64,000 bases of DNA from Salinimicrobium tongyeongense (GCF_026109735.1 NZ_CP069620.1:496001-560000), one strand, 5' to 3'. Counted from the first letter of the stretch, positions 34,678 through 44,614 are shown. The notes: generated by a model not told the origin, from the sequence alone. Made by a program: numbers and translations.

Positions 34678-37128
34678 CTAGAGTTGCTTAGGGTTCTTAA
34701 CTTTCTCATCGAGAATTGCCAGGTCAATTACCTGAGACATTTCTTTCACATAATGAAAGGTAAGACCTTTGAGGTATTCTTCCTTAATATCTTCAACATC
34801 CCGGCGGTTCTCTTCACAAAGAATGATCTCCTTGATATGAGCCCGTTTTGCAGCCAGGATCTTCTCTTTGATCCCGCCAACCGGAAGCACTTTACCACGC
34901 AGGGTAATCTCTCCCGTCATGGCTATGCTTTTCTTCACTTTTCGCTGGGTGTACAGCGAAACCAGCGAGGTAAGCATGGTGATACCGGCACTTGGGCCGT
35001 CTTTTGGCGTAGCGCCTTCGGGCACGTGAATGTGAACATTATATTTATCCATCACTTCAGGATCTATTCCTAAAGCTTCGGCGTTACCTTTTATGTACTC
35101 AAGAGCAATGGTAGCCGATTCTTTCATTACTTTCCCGAGGTTCCCGGTAATATTGAGAGAACCTTTTCCTTTAGAAAGAATAGATTCAATGAACAGGATA
35201 TCTCCTCCCACCTGCGTCCAGGCCAATCCTGTAACCACCCCGGCAGTTTCATTGTCTTCGTATTTGTTGCGCTCGAGCTTGGGACTGCCCAAAACATCAA
35301 GAATATCCGAATCTTTGATCTTAATGTTGTACTCCTCTTCCATCGCCATGTTCTTGGCGGCATACCGCACCATTTTGGCAATTTGCTTTTCGAGGCTACG
35401 CACGCCCGATTCCCTGGTATAGCCTTCAACGATCTTCTCCAGCTGTTTTTTGCCAATCTTCAGGTTCTCTTTGGTGAGGCCGTGTTCTTTTAATTGCTTC
35501 GGAAGTAAATGCTGTTTCGCAATCTCCACTTTCTCTTCAATGGTGTACCCGGTCACGTTAATGATCTCCATCCTGTCGCGCAGGGCCGGCTGAATGGTTC
35601 CCAGGTTATTTGCAGTGGCAATGAACATCACCTTGGAAAGGTCAAACGGCATCTCGAGGAAATTGTCGTGAAATTCACTGTTCTGCTCCGGATCCAACAC
35701 CTCCAGCAAGGCTGAAGAGGGGTCGCCGCTATGGCCAATGCTCAATTTGTCAATCTCGTCAAGCACAAAAACAGGATTGCTGGTTCCGGCTTTTTTGAGG
35801 GATTGAATGATCCTTCCGGGCATAGCGCCTATGTAAGTTTTTCTGTGCCCCCGTATTTCGGCTTCATCTCTAAGTCCGCCGAGCGACACCCGCACATATT
35901 CTCTGCCCAAAGCTTCGGCCACAGAACGCCCAAGGCTGGTCTTACCAACTCCCGGAGGACCGTACAGACATAAAATAGGAGATTTCATATCGTTCCTCAA
36001 CTTGAGAACCGCGAGATACTCAATGATCCTTTCCTTTACATCTTCAAGACCATAATGATCGCGGTCAAGGATGCGCTGCGCACGCTTTAAATCGAATTTG
36101 TCTTTACTGAAGTCATTCCACGGCAAATCCAAAAACAGGTCGAGATAGTTCCGCTGAATGGAATATTCGGCCACCTGCGGATTCATCCGCTGCATTTTTG
36201 CCAGCTCCTTGTTAAAGTGCTCGCTTATATTCTCGGGCCATTTCTTCTTCTTCGCCCGGGCACGCATCTCTTCTACTTCCCCTTCATGAGAAACCCCGCC
36301 AAGTTCCTCCTGGATGGTCTTCATTTGCTGGTGAAGAAAATACTCCCGCTGCTGCTGGCTCATATCACTTTGCACCTTGTTCTGAATGTCATTTCTAAGC
36401 TCCAGCTTGTGGTACTCCATATTCATGAACTTAAGGGTAGCGAGTGCACGCTCTTTAAGATCATTGGTCTCAAGCAGCTTCTGCTTTTCCTCTACAGAAA
36501 GGTTCATGTTTGAGGAAACAAAATTGATAAGGAACGAAGGACTCTCAATATTCTGAATCGCAAAAGAAGCTTCCGAAGGAATGTTGGGACTGTTCTTAAT
36601 AATTTGCAGGGCCAGTTCTTTGATAGAATCAATAATGGCTTTAAACTCTTCATTTTCCTCGGCAGGACGTGCCTCGGGCACTTCAATGATCCTGGCCTTC
36701 AAAAATGGCTTATCGGCAATCACTTCATCTACTTCAAAACGCTTTTTCCCCTGAATGATCACGGTAGTATTTCCATCGGGCATTTTAAGCACCCTCAGGA
36801 TCCTTGCTACCACCCCAATTTTGTTAATGTCTTGCGCAGTAGGGTTCTCTACCTTTTCATCTTTTTGGGAAACCACCCCAATCACTTTTGTGTCATTGTT
36901 GGCTTCATTGATAAGTTTAATCGAGGTATCGCGGCCTGCCGTAATAGGTATTACCACCCCCGGGAAAAGCACTGTGTTTCTAAGGGGTAAAATAGGTAAT
37001 ACTTCAGGAAGGTCTTCTTTGTTTATTTCTTCTTCATCTTCAGGAGTCATTAGGGGGATCAACTCTGCATCTTCATCTATCCCCTGTAATGACAGACTGT
37101 CAAGATTTTTAAATTTTGTTCTGCCCAT
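34678..37128 (-). CDS. lon: ATP-dependent protease Lon
   Basis: 816 residues. An N-terminal substrate domain, then the AAA+ module ([46 protein letters not shown]) and the protease domain with PKDGPSAG (catalytic Ser713) and GGIKEK (catalytic Lys756). It degrades misfolded and regulatory proteins in the cytoplasm. It has a 60-residue acidic N-terminal lead, longer than in E. coli. It is divergent from the ECF sigma operon; a shared 218-bp divergent region has no clearly recognisable operator. Confidence 0.98.
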   Translation of the reverse strand: MGRTKFKNLDSLSLQGIDEDAELIPLMTPEDEEEINKEDLPEVLPILPLRNTVLFPGVVIPITAGRDTSIKLINEANNDTKVIGVVSQKDEKVENPTAQDINKIGVVARILRVLKMPDGNTTVIIQGKKRFEVDEVIADKPFLKARIIEVPEARPAEENEEFKAIIDSIKELALQIIKNSPNIPSEASFAIQNIESPSFLINFVSSNMNLSVEEKQKLLETNDLKERALATLKFMNMEYHKLELRNDIQNKVQSDMSQQQREYFLHQQMKTIQEELGGVSHEGEVEEMRARAKKKKWPENISEHFNKELAKMQRMNPQVAEYSIQRNYLDLFLDLPWNDFSKDKFDLKRAQRILDRDHYGLEDVKERIIEYLAVLKLRNDMKSPILCLYGPPGVGKTSLGRSVAEALGREYVRVSLGGLRDEAEIRGHRKTYIGAMPGRIIQSLKKAGTSNPVFVLDEIDKLSIGHSGDPSSALLEVLDPEQNSEFHDNFLEMPFDLSKVMFIATANNLGTIQPALRDRMEIINVTGYTIEEKVEIAKQHLLPKQLKEHGLTKENLKIGKKQLEKIVEGYTRESGVRSLEKQIAKMVRYAAKNMAMEEEYNIKIKDSDILDVLGSPKLERNKYEDNETAGVVTGLAWTQVGGDILFIESILSKGKGSLNITGNLGKVMKESATIALEYIKGNAEALGIDPEVMDKYNVHIHVPEGATPKDGPSAGITMLTSLVSLYTQRKVKKSIAMTGEITLRGKVLPVGGIKEKILAAKRAHIKEIILCEENRRDVEDIKEEYLKGLTFHYVKEMSQVIDLAILDEKVKNPKQL

Positions 37129-37346
37129 ATCTGTTTTTAAGTCAAACTGTCACTGCAGTTATTATATCACAATCTATTTAGTTACTTTATTACCTTTACT
37201 CGTACTGTATAACAGGCATTTAAAGCACATTTTAGACACATTATTTCAATTCTTATGCCAACGTACAGAAAATCAATTAAAAGAAAATTCTGCAAAACTG
37301 TAACAATTTGAAAACTATCTCATCTTTATTATAAAGCTTTAAGATT

Positions 37347-37907
37347 TTGACACTAACCACCACACATATTGATGAGCTTTTGGATAAATGCCGCCGGGGA
37401 GACGAGCGGGCCCAAATGAAAGTGTACAAAAAGTACAGCAAAGCCATGTACAACGTGGCGCTGCGCATTGTAAAGGATTCTGCGGAAGCTGAAGATATCA
37501 TGCAGGAATGCTTCTTAAAAGCCTTTGACAAACTTGACACTTTTGAAGGGACCTCAACATTTGGCGCATGGCTGAAAAGGATAGTTGTAAACCACAGCAT
37601 AGGCGTGTACAACAAGAACACACGCTATAGCGAAGTAGAATACAACGACCAGTTTAAGCATGCTGCCGATGACTCCAGCGGAATTGATTCCGAAGAAGAA
37701 GAACAAAATCCTAAAGTAAAGATGATCTTAAAAACGATGGAATCATTAAAAGAAAACTACCGGGTAGCACTAACCCTCCATTTGATTGAAGGTTATGATT
37801 ACGAGGAAATATGTGAAATTTTAAATATTACCTACGCCAATTGCAGAACAACAATTTCACGGGCTAAAGAAAGCCTTCGCACCAAATTACTGAGCTATGA
37901 AAAATGA
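37347..37907 (+). CDS. ECF-type RNA polymerase sigma factor
   Basis: 186 residues. Region 2: YKKYSKAMYNVALRIVKDSAEAEDIMQECFLKAFDKLDTFEGTSTFGAWLKRIVVN; region 4: LIEGYDYEEICEILNITYANCRTTISRAKESL. The start appears to be TTG (37347); no ATG lies between it and residue 22, which is already in region 2, so TTG is favoured. It is the first gene of an overlapping operon with a single-pass membrane protein that looks like its anti-sigma factor. It probably responds to an envelope signal (inference). Confidence 0.93.
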   Translation: MTLTTTHIDELLDKCRRGDERAQMKVYKKYSKAMYNVALRIVKDSAEAEDIMQECFLKAFDKLDTFEGTSTFGAWLKRIVVNHSIGVYNKNTRYSEVEYNDQFKHAADDSSGIDSEEEEQNPKVKMILKTMESLKENYRVALTLHLIEGYDYEEICEILNITYANCRTTISRAKESLRTKLLSYEK

Positions 37908-38460
37908 TAGAGACTTAAAAGACCTTTTTGACGGGCTCGATTTCGATATTGACGAACCTACCCCCCAGCATGAAGACCGCTTTAGGGAAAAATTACGGCA
38001 ACGGCCTCAAAAAAAGAAACCCAGGCACAACGGGCTTATCACGATGTGGCTACCTGTAATGGCAGTGGCTGCAAGCTTCCTGGCAGCAGTACTTCTCTTT
38101 CAGGGGGTATTTGCCAATCCTTTCTCCCATACACAGGAACTGGCAAATGTCTCTCCCGAGATGAAACAAACCCAGGAGTTCTATTCTTCAGTAATAAGAA
38201 CAGAACTCGCTGCCCTGCAGGAACAAAAAACCCCCGAGACCGAAGCTGTGATCAATGACGCCCTTGCCCAGCTCGATATCCTGGAAAAAGATTACCAGAA
38301 CCTGAAAAAAGACCTGGGGAAAAGCGGCCAGGACCAGAGGGTGATCTTCGCCATGATCACCAATTTTCAAAAAAGAATTGACCTGTTAAAAATGGTACTT
38401 GAGAAAGTAAATGATATAAACACCCTAAAAAACACCAATCATGAAAACACTATTATATAA
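37897..38460 (+). CDS. Anti-sigma-like single-pass membrane protein
   Basis: 187 residues: a cytoplasmic acidic N-terminus (MKNDRDLKDLFDGLDFDIDEPTPQHEDRFREKL), one membrane helix (about residues 48-70, MWLPVMAVAASFLAAVLLFQG), and a periplasmic coiled-coil-like part (LAALQEQKTPETEAVINDALAQLDILEKDYQNLKKDLGK). It has no ZAS zinc motif. The start overlaps the sigma gene by 11 nt and its end overlaps the next gene by 20 nt. Anti-sigma function is inferred from position and topology, not from a family hit. Confidence 0.85.
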   Translation: MKNDRDLKDLFDGLDFDIDEPTPQHEDRFREKLRQRPQKKKPRHNGLITMWLPVMAVAASFLAAVLLFQGVFANPFSHTQELANVSPEMKQTQEFYSSVIRTELAALQEQKTPETEAVINDALAQLDILEKDYQNLKKDLGKSGQDQRVIFAMITNFQKRIDLLKMVLEKVNDINTLKNTNHENTII

Positions 38461-39538
38461 GGCTTTGATCGTCTTCTTCCTTGTCCCGGCTGTGGCATGC
38501 GCCGAAGGAGACTTTAGAGGAAAGTACACCAAGCAAAAACGCGTGAAGAAAGAATTTAAGGTCTCGGCCAGTGATATGCTGAAGATCTCCAACAGCTACG
38601 GCAACATTGATATTGTGACCTGGGATCAAAACCGCGTAGAAATTGAAGTCTTGGTTCGCACCAACGGCAATGACGAAGAAAAGGTGGAACAGCGCCTACG
38701 GGAAATCGATGTGGCTTTTAACCAGACTGCCGGGCAGGTGACCGCAAAAACCATTCTCGAAAAAAACAACAACAATTCTTTTTGGGGAAGCCTTTTTGGA
38801 TGGAGCAGCAGCAATGTGAACATAGAGATCAACTACAGGGTGAAAGCCCCTGTGACCAACAGCGTAGACCTTTCTAATGACTACGGAAGCATTAACCTCG
38901 ACAAGCTTAAAGGTGACGCTCAAATCTCCTGTGACTACGGAAAAATCATGATAGGCGAACTCCACGGTAACAACAATGAGCTGGATTTTGACTACACCCG
39001 AAACAGCAGCATTGGCTATGTAAAACGTGCCAGGATCAACGCCGATTATTCTGAATTCACTGTTGATGAGGCAGGAACCCTTGACCTGAGCGCAGATTAT
39101 ACCGATTCTAACATCCTGAAAGTAGAACAGCTCTCTTTCAACAACGACTACGGTTCCCTAAAAGTTGAAAAACTAAAGAATGTAAAAGGTGAAGGCGATT
39201 ACCTGGGGATTAAAATAGGGCTTGTCTACGGCAGCCTTGACCTCAACCTGGACTATGGGTCGCTGGTAATTCAAAAGATCATGCCCAGCTTTAGGGAAAT
39301 CAGGGTCAACAGCGATTATACCGGGGTGAAGCTGGGATATGACACAGAAGCGCCTTTCCGTTTTGAGATAAAAACTTCATATGGAGGCGTTAATGGAGTA
39401 GATAACAGTAACTTTAATGTGAACAGGCGCAACCAAAGCGGCAGCGACAACTATTACCAGGGGTACTACCGCAGCGAAAATACCGGAGGAAGAATCTATG
39501 TAGATTCCAGCTATGGCAGCGTCTCCTTCCTGGACTAA
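38441..39538 (+). CDS. Exported DY-repeat beta-solenoid-like protein (DUF4097-like)
   Basis: 365 residues with a signal peptide (MKTLLYKALIVFFLVPAVACA). From residue ~140 it has about ten short repeats ending in a D/S-Y core: NDYGSIN, CDYGKIM, FDYTRN, ADYSEF, ADYTDS, NDYGSLK, GDYLGI, LDYGSL, SDYTGV, SSYGSV, spaced about 18-25 residues, as expected for a beta-solenoid. The first 100 residues (FKVSASDMLKISNSYGNIDIVTWDQNRVEIEV) have the DUF4097 adhesin-like pattern. It overlaps the anti-sigma-like gene by 20 nt and is probably the exported output of the sigma operon. Function unknown. Confidence 0.85.
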   Translation: MKTLLYKALIVFFLVPAVACAEGDFRGKYTKQKRVKKEFKVSASDMLKISNSYGNIDIVTWDQNRVEIEVLVRTNGNDEEKVEQRLREIDVAFNQTAGQVTAKTILEKNNNNSFWGSLFGWSSSNVNIEINYRVKAPVTNSVDLSNDYGSINLDKLKGDAQISCDYGKIMIGELHGNNNELDFDYTRNSSIGYVKRARINADYSEFTVDEAGTLDLSADYTDSNILKVEQLSFNNDYGSLKVEKLKNVKGEGDYLGIKIGLVYGSLDLNLDYGSLVIQKIMPSFREIRVNSDYTGVKLGYDTEAPFRFEIKTSYGGVNGVDNSNFNVNRRNQSGSDNYYQGYYRSENTGGRIYVDSSYGSVSFLD

Positions 39539-39574
39539 TATTTACATAACATCAATCAATTAAAACCATTTAAA

Positions 39575-40306
39575 ATGAAAACCTTACTCACTCTTTTTGC
39601 AGCTCTTTTTTGTGTCACCGCTAGCAACGCCCAATGGTGGCAGGGCACAAAAAAAGTAAATGGCAACGGCAATATGGTTACCCAAACCCGAAATGTACCA
39701 GATTATGACGCGGTATCCCTCACCGGATCCATGGATGTGATCCTGGTGAAAGGCAGGGAAGGAAGCTTAAAGATCGAGGCCGAAGAAAACCTGCAGCAGC
39801 ACATTGAAACCGAAGTTAACGGCGGAAGGCTTAAAATTTCAGTCGAAAAAGGCTATTCTTTGAACCCTTCCGGAAATAAGGGAATTACCATAACAGTTCC
39901 ATTTGCAGATATCGAAAATGTGAGCCTTACGGGATCGGGGGATATACGTTCCAACGACATGGTGAGCTCCCAAAAATTTTCGATCAACATCACCGGATCT
40001 GGAAATGTTAGCCTGCCCCTGCAAGCCAAAAGTGCTTCGGCAGATATCACAGGATCTGGAGATATTGACCTTACCGGCAAGGCCGAAGATTTTGACTGCA
40101 AAGTGACAGGCTCGGGAGATATCAGCGCCTTTGATTTTAAGTGCCAGCATGTTTCGGCCATGGTGACCGGCTCGGGAGACATTCAGGTTTATGCATCAGA
40201 ATCTCTAAAAGCAAGCACCCCGGGTTCGGGAGATATCGAGTACAGGGGAAATCCAAAAAAAGAGGATTTCAGGACGATGGGTTCTGGATCTATCAGCAAA
40301 AATTAA
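39575..40306 (+). CDS. Head-GIN (DUF2807) domain exported protein
   Basis: 243 residues, signal peptide (MKTLLTLFAALFCVTASNAQ), then repeated (L/I/V)TGSG(D/N)(I/V) motifs at least seven times, for example LTGSGDIRS, ITGSGNVSL, ITGSGDIDL, VTGSGDISA, VTGSGDIQV, PGSGDIEY, MGSGSISK. DUF2807 forms a trimeric-like beta-solenoid head; such proteins are common and unassigned in Flavobacteriaceae. It is the fourth gene of the sigma operon, 36 nt after the DY-repeat gene. A hairpin terminator follows. Confidence 0.9.
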   Translation: MKTLLTLFAALFCVTASNAQWWQGTKKVNGNGNMVTQTRNVPDYDAVSLTGSMDVILVKGREGSLKIEAEENLQQHIETEVNGGRLKISVEKGYSLNPSGNKGITITVPFADIENVSLTGSGDIRSNDMVSSQKFSINITGSGNVSLPLQAKSASADITGSGDIDLTGKAEDFDCKVTGSGDISAFDFKCQHVSAMVTGSGDIQVYASESLKASTPGSGDIEYRGNPKKEDFRTMGSGSISKN

Positions 40307-40324
40307 AACTTCAGAAGTAAGCTC

Positions 40325-40388
40325 GCGGCTTAAAGACCTCATCCCAGCAGGGTGTCAAAAAAGGGGTTTTTAAGCCGCTTCTTTTTTT
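40325..40388 (+). terminator. Terminator after the head-GIN gene
   Basis: GCGGCTTAAA (40325-40334) pairs exactly with TTTAAGCCGC (40369-40378); the second arm overlaps the stop of the convergent transporter gene and CTTCTTTTTTT follows. Confidence 0.7.
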
Positions 40389-41710
40389 GCCAGTTTTCCG
40401 GTACGGGGAACCTTCAGCAATAAAAATACCCCTACCAGAAAGAAAGCTGTTATAAACAAAATGGAATACCGAATGCTGCCAAAAACCTGGGCAACCATTC
40501 CGTAGAGCAACATCCCTATCACAATGCCAATTTTTTCTGAAACATCATAAAAACTGAAGTAACTGGTGGTGTCAAGGGTGTCTTTAGGAAGCATTTTTGA
40601 GTAGGTGGAGCGCGAAAGGGTTTGAATGCCGCCCATTACCAGCCCTACCAGACCCGCAGCGATGTAGAATTGCAATGGCGTTTTCACAAAAAAGGCATAG
40701 ATGCAAATGCCTATCCACAGCACATTCACCAGGATAAGCGTCTCTATATTCCCCATTTTTGAAGATAGCCGGGAGGTAATGGTGGCTCCTGCCACGGCAA
40801 CCAGCTGGATTAAAAGAATACTCACAATTAATCCGGTTGTTGCGTCCTGCCCCGTCCAGTTCACTTCTTCGATCCCAAAATAGGTGGCGATCAACATCAC
40901 GGTTTGCACCGCCATGCTGTAAATAAAGAAGGCTGTTAAATACCTTTTCAGCTGCAAATTATTCTCAAAAGACCTCCAAATCATCCTGATTTCTTTGTAC
41001 CCGTTAAAAAGCACATCTCGCGTGAGTTTTTCCTTTTTATTGCCTTTTGGAAGGTAATAGTAAGTAATTTGGCTAAAGCCAATCCACCAGATCCCGGTAA
41101 GAACAAATGAAAGCCTGGTGGGCATAGCCTCACTTTCAAACCCGAACCATTCGTAGTTAAGCACTAAAAGAAGACAGATGACAAGCAGGATCACACTCCC
41201 AATGTAGCCCAGTGAAAATCCCTTTGCACTTACCTTATCCTGCTGGTTTGGAAAGGCAATATCGGGCAGGTAAGAGTTATAGAAAACAAGGCTGGCCCAA
41301 AATCCTACCAGCGCCAGGAAATAGCACACCAGACCAAAAATGAGGTTTTCCAGGTTAAACCAGAAAAGCCCTATGCAGGAAAGGGAGCCAAGATAGCAGA
41401 AGAATTTCAAAAAGTTCTTTTTATTCCCCACATAATCGGCGATACCCGAAAGAAAAGGGCTTATCACTGCCACCAGCATAAATGCCATTGCGGTCACGTA
41501 ACTAATAAGCGAGTCGTTGTTAAAGTCAAACCCCAGCAGCTGCACTGTATCATGCACCACTTTTCCTTCTTCATCTTTAACAATGGTTAGGGCCGCATAA
41601 AAAATGGGGAAAATAGTTGAAGCTATGACAAGGCTGTAAACTGAATTTGCCCAATCGTAAAACGCCCAGGCGTTGAGTAATTTTTTACTTCCCTTGGGGA
41701 GTGATTTCAT
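40370..41710 (-). CDS. UMF1-family (Atg22-like) MFS transporter
   Basis: 446 residues from MKSLPKGSKKLLNAWAFYDWANSVYSLVI. The frame runs nine codons further, but this start carries the family signature NAWAFYDWANS. About twelve membrane segments follow. Further family features are the central hydrophilic loop and a late GLVMGGIQTLSRSTYSKMLP motif. Relatives export amino acids or are uncharacterised. It ends convergent with the sigma operon and overlaps its terminator. It starts 65 nt beyond the M48 stop, on the same strand as the M48 gene upstream, so co-transcription is possible. Confidence 0.9.
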   Translation of the reverse strand: MKSLPKGSKKLLNAWAFYDWANSVYSLVIASTIFPIFYAALTIVKDEEGKVVHDTVQLLGFDFNNDSLISYVTAMAFMLVAVISPFLSGIADYVGNKKNFLKFFCYLGSLSCIGLFWFNLENLIFGLVCYFLALVGFWASLVFYNSYLPDIAFPNQQDKVSAKGFSLGYIGSVILLVICLLLVLNYEWFGFESEAMPTRLSFVLTGIWWIGFSQITYYYLPKGNKKEKLTRDVLFNGYKEIRMIWRSFENNLQLKRYLTAFFIYSMAVQTVMLIATYFGIEEVNWTGQDATTGLIVSILLIQLVAVAGATITSRLSSKMGNIETLILVNVLWIGICIYAFFVKTPLQFYIAAGLVGLVMGGIQTLSRSTYSKMLPKDTLDTTSYFSFYDVSEKIGIVIGMLLYGMVAQVFGSIRYSILFITAFFLVGVFLLLKVPRTGKLAKKEAA

Positions 41711-41775
41711 ACAGGAAAAAATTAAAAGAGCTGCCAAATTTTGGCAGCTCCTAAAATACTGAATTTTTAATACCT

Positions 41776-42597
41776 CTATTTAAAGGAAGTCACCCCGAAT
41801 TTACGGGCTTCGGCTTTGGCTTCAGGAGCCCATTTTTCAATATTGTTGATTCGGGTTTGAGGGTTGGGGTGCGTACTGAGGAACTCAGGCGGAGCCTGCC
41901 CTCCACTTTCCTGAGACATTCTCCTCCAAAGGTTGGCAGCCTCGGCCGGGTCGTAACCTGCAATGGCCATGAGGGTCAACCCAATCCTGTCGGCTTCGGT
42001 TTCATGGCTTCGGCTAAAAGGCAGCATTCCACCAAGGTTGGTACCTAGACCATAGGCCTGGGCTATAATTTGCTGGGTACTTTCGCTTTTACCCCCAACT
42101 GCGGCTCCCACAACTGCGCCCCCAACCTGTTGTAATTGGGCTGCACTCATACGCTGTGCCCCATGGTTTGCCACTGCGTGGGCTACCTCGTGAGCCATAA
42201 TGGCAGCAACCCCTGTTTCATTTTTGGCAAGGGGCATGATGCCGGTGTAAAAGGCGATCTTGCCGCCGGGCATTGCCCAGGCGTTCACCTGGTCATCCTT
42301 TATCAATGAATATTCCCATTCGTAACCATCAAGATACCCCTGGTAACCGTTGGCGTTCAGGTATCTTTCTGCAGCAACGGCAATTTTTCTTCCCACATTT
42401 TCAACCATTCTTGCTTCGGGGGTATTTCTAACCACCTCACTCTGAGCCAGAACTTCATCATACTGCTGAAAAGAAGCAGGGAAGATCTGGGAATTGGAGA
42501 CGAAATTCAAGTTTCTCTCACCGGTAAAAGGGTTCGTTTTACATCCTGCCAACAGGATTAAAAAACCAGCCACTATAGTTATTTGTCTCAGTTTCAT
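41776..42597 (-). CDS. M48-family metalloprotease lipoprotein
   Basis: 273 residues. Lipobox LAGC (Cys19) then KTNPFTGERNLNFVS. The zinc-protease motif HEVAHAVANHG is followed later by ETEADRIGL with the third ligand Glu. This is the Oma1/BepA/LoiP-like periplasmic M48 type, involved in outer-membrane quality control in E. coli (BepA, LoiP). It is full length for the short lipoprotein form, without the TPR domain of BepA. The upstream gene (UMF1) is downstream on the same strand. Confidence 0.93.
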   Translation of the reverse strand: MKLRQITIVAGFLILLAGCKTNPFTGERNLNFVSNSQIFPASFQQYDEVLAQSEVVRNTPEARMVENVGRKIAVAAERYLNANGYQGYLDGYEWEYSLIKDDQVNAWAMPGGKIAFYTGIMPLAKNETGVAAIMAHEVAHAVANHGAQRMSAAQLQQVGGAVVGAAVGGKSESTQQIIAQAYGLGTNLGGMLPFSRSHETEADRIGLTLMAIAGYDPAEAANLWRRMSQESGGQAPPEFLSTHPNPQTRINNIEKWAPEAKAEARKFGVTSFK

Positions 42598-42749
42598 AAT
42601 TGATAATTTTGTTAAAGTTAATAAATCAAACCGGCCCCACTTGAAGCTTTAAATTAGGTTTAACAAAATACCTGCCAATCTTGAAAAGGCGCGCCCACGG
42701 CTTGCCCGGTAAAGATCCATATTTCGTAACTTGCACCCTTTCTCCTTTT

Positions 42750-43619
42750 ATGACACAACAAAAAAAAGATCAAACCCCTGTGCAGAGGCTGCTGGTGCCC
42801 TCTTATATTTTAACCACAGGAAAAATACTTACCTCCATTTCCCCTTTTCTGGCCAGCAGGTTTGCAGCCAAACTTTTTCTCACGCCTTTCAGGTACAAAC
42901 TTCCTGACCGGGAAAAGAAAATGGACAGGGAAAGTAAGCAGGAAAAATTGGTGCTGCCCCATTTTCAGAAGGAAATTGTGGTGTACCAATACGGCGATTC
43001 TTCCCGTAAAATTTTGCTCACCCACGGCTGGAGCGGCCGCGGCACCCAACTCGCTGTAATGGCCGAAGCCCTTATCAAAGCAGGCTTTGCTGTAGTGAGT
43101 TTTGATGCCCCTGCACACGGGAAAGCAGCCGGAAAAATGAGCATGATGCCCCACTTCATAGAAGCCATAGAAGTCATCGAAAAAAAATACGGCCCTTTTG
43201 AAGCGGCCATAGGGCACTCCCTGGGTGGCATGGCGTCACTAAAAGCAGTTTCTAACGGCCTGCCCGTAAAAAAACTGGTCATTATAGGTACAGCGAACAG
43301 CATTACCCACATCACCCGTGAATTTGCGCGTAACATGAAGATGAATAACAAAGTAGCAGACAAAATGAAAAGCTATTTTGACAGGAAGTTTGATGAGGAT
43401 ATGGATAAGCTCTCGGGTGCAGTTTCTGCGGAAGGAGTCAAAATTCCAACCCTGGTTATTCACGATGAAGATGATGTGGATGTGAACATCAGTTCGGCTT
43501 ATGATATTCATGACAAGCTTGAAAACAGTGAACTTATGGTCACAAAAGGGCTTGGCCACCGCCGAATTTTAGGCAATTCAGAAGTTATTAAGAAAATCCT
43601 TGATTTTCTTTCGGTATAG
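42750..43619 (+). CDS. Alpha/beta hydrolase
   Basis: 289 residues from MTQQKKDQTPV; the open frame goes 23 codons further upstream but that stretch is of atypical composition. Hydrolase features: LTHGWSGRGTQL (oxyanion loop), FDAPAHGKAAGK, the nucleophile elbow GHSLGGMA, the acid in IHDEDDVDV, and the His in GLGHRRILGNSEV. No signal peptide is evident. The substrate is unknown; it resembles serine-hydrolase family members of the cytosolic type. It is followed 28 nt later by the msrB-like pseudogene. Confidence 0.87.
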   Translation: MTQQKKDQTPVQRLLVPSYILTTGKILTSISPFLASRFAAKLFLTPFRYKLPDREKKMDRESKQEKLVLPHFQKEIVVYQYGDSSRKILLTHGWSGRGTQLAVMAEALIKAGFAVVSFDAPAHGKAAGKMSMMPHFIEAIEVIEKKYGPFEAAIGHSLGGMASLKAVSNGLPVKKLVIIGTANSITHITREFARNMKMNNKVADKMKSYFDRKFDEDMDKLSGAVSAEGVKIPTLVIHDEDDVDVNISSAYDIHDKLENSELMVTKGLGHRRILGNSEVIKKILDFLSV

Positions 43620-43647
43620 TTCTTGTATCTTCATTGGTAAATAACCT

Positions 43648-44126
43648 ATGAAGCTTACCATCTCTATCATAATTTTAGTTCTTAGCCTGGGCTGTAACTC
43701 AAATGCGCAAGAGGCCAATAACCAAAAAACCTATCCTGTTTCCAAGACTGAAGCCCAGTGGAAATCGGAACTAACTGCAGCAGAATTTCAGGTGCTTCGG
43801 AAAAAGGGAACCGAAAGGGCATTTTCAAGCCCCCTCAACCGTATCGAACAACCGGGAACCTTTGTTTGTGCCGCCTGTGGGAACGAATTGTACCAAACCC
43901 GCCATAAATTTGAAAGCGGGACCGGCTGGCCCAGCTTTGACCGACCAGCAGATGAAAAGAATGTAGATTACAGGCCCGACAGGACGGGGGCTTTAGTGCT
44001 TTGGAAGTGGTGTGCGCCAATTGCGGCGGACATCTGGGCCATGTGTTTAATGACGGCCCCAGAAATACCACCGGAAAAAGACATTGTATCAATGGGGTCG
44101 CCATGGATTTTATTCCGAAGAAATAA
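43648..44126 (+). pseudogene. Frameshifted msrB-like gene with signal peptide (methionine-R-sulfoxide reductase)
   Basis: A periplasmic MsrB-like protein with signal peptide/lipobox (MKLTISIIILVLSLGC). The first ~115 residues are normal ([46 protein letters not shown]). Then the frame breaks at a run of five G (43986-43990). Shifting frame restores [40 protein letters not shown] to a stop at 44124-44126, with the second zinc CxxC and the catalytic Cys (RHCINGVAM). As read, translation continues in the wrong frame to 44172. One missing G would explain it: a real mutation, phase variation or a sequencing error. Confidence 0.9.
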
Positions 44127-44200
44127 CCCTAACAAAGTTTACCAATTGTTTAAGAGAGCCACCCCTCCCTAATTTTTATATTTAAACAAACAAAAAAGCA

Positions 44201-44614
44201 ATGATCAAGAAATATCCCATAGAACGCTCAGAAGCCGAATGGCGAAAGCAACTTTCAGAAGAACAATACAGGGTGCTGCGCGAAAAAGGCACAGAAGCCC
44301 CACATTCCGGAAAGTACAACATGCATTTCCAGGAAGGCGCTTACCGCTGTGCTGCCTGTGACGCAAAACTCTTTGAGAGCGGCCAGAAATTTGAGAGCAA
44401 CTGTGGCTGGCCCAGTTTTGATGAAGCTCTAGATGGCGCAATAGAATATGTGCAGGACAGGAGCTTTGGCATGATTAGAACAGAGATCCTATGTGCTAAC
44501 TGCGGCAGCCACCTGGGGCACGTTTTTGACGACGGCCCTACCGTAACCGGCCAGCGCTACTGCGTGAATTCGGCCAGTATAGAATTTGAATCTAAATCTA
44601 AACCTAAATCCTAA
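44201..44614 (+). CDS. msrB: Peptide-methionine (R)-S-oxide reductase
   Basis: 137 residues, intact. The zinc-binding CxxC pairs are CAACDAKLFE and CANCGSHLGHV; the active site is QRYCVNSASIEF (catalytic Cys121). It reduces methionine-R-sulfoxide in the cytoplasm (no signal peptide). It follows a frameshifted, exported relative by a short gap, so the organism probably still has cytosolic MsrB. A predicted lipoprotein gene begins 5 nt later. Confidence 0.97.
   Translation: MIKKYPIERSEAEWRKQLSEEQYRVLREKGTEAPHSGKYNMHFQEGAYRCAACDAKLFESGQKFESNCGWPSFDEALDGAIEYVQDRSFGMIRTEILCANCGSHLGHVFDDGPTVTGQRYCVNSASIEFESKSKPKS

Noticed and set aside
43648-44614. msrB pair read as one fusion or a programmed frameshift
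   Set aside because: The frameshift product has its own stop at 44126 and the second msrB has its own start at 44201. There is no slippery heptamer context; the break is in a plain G run.
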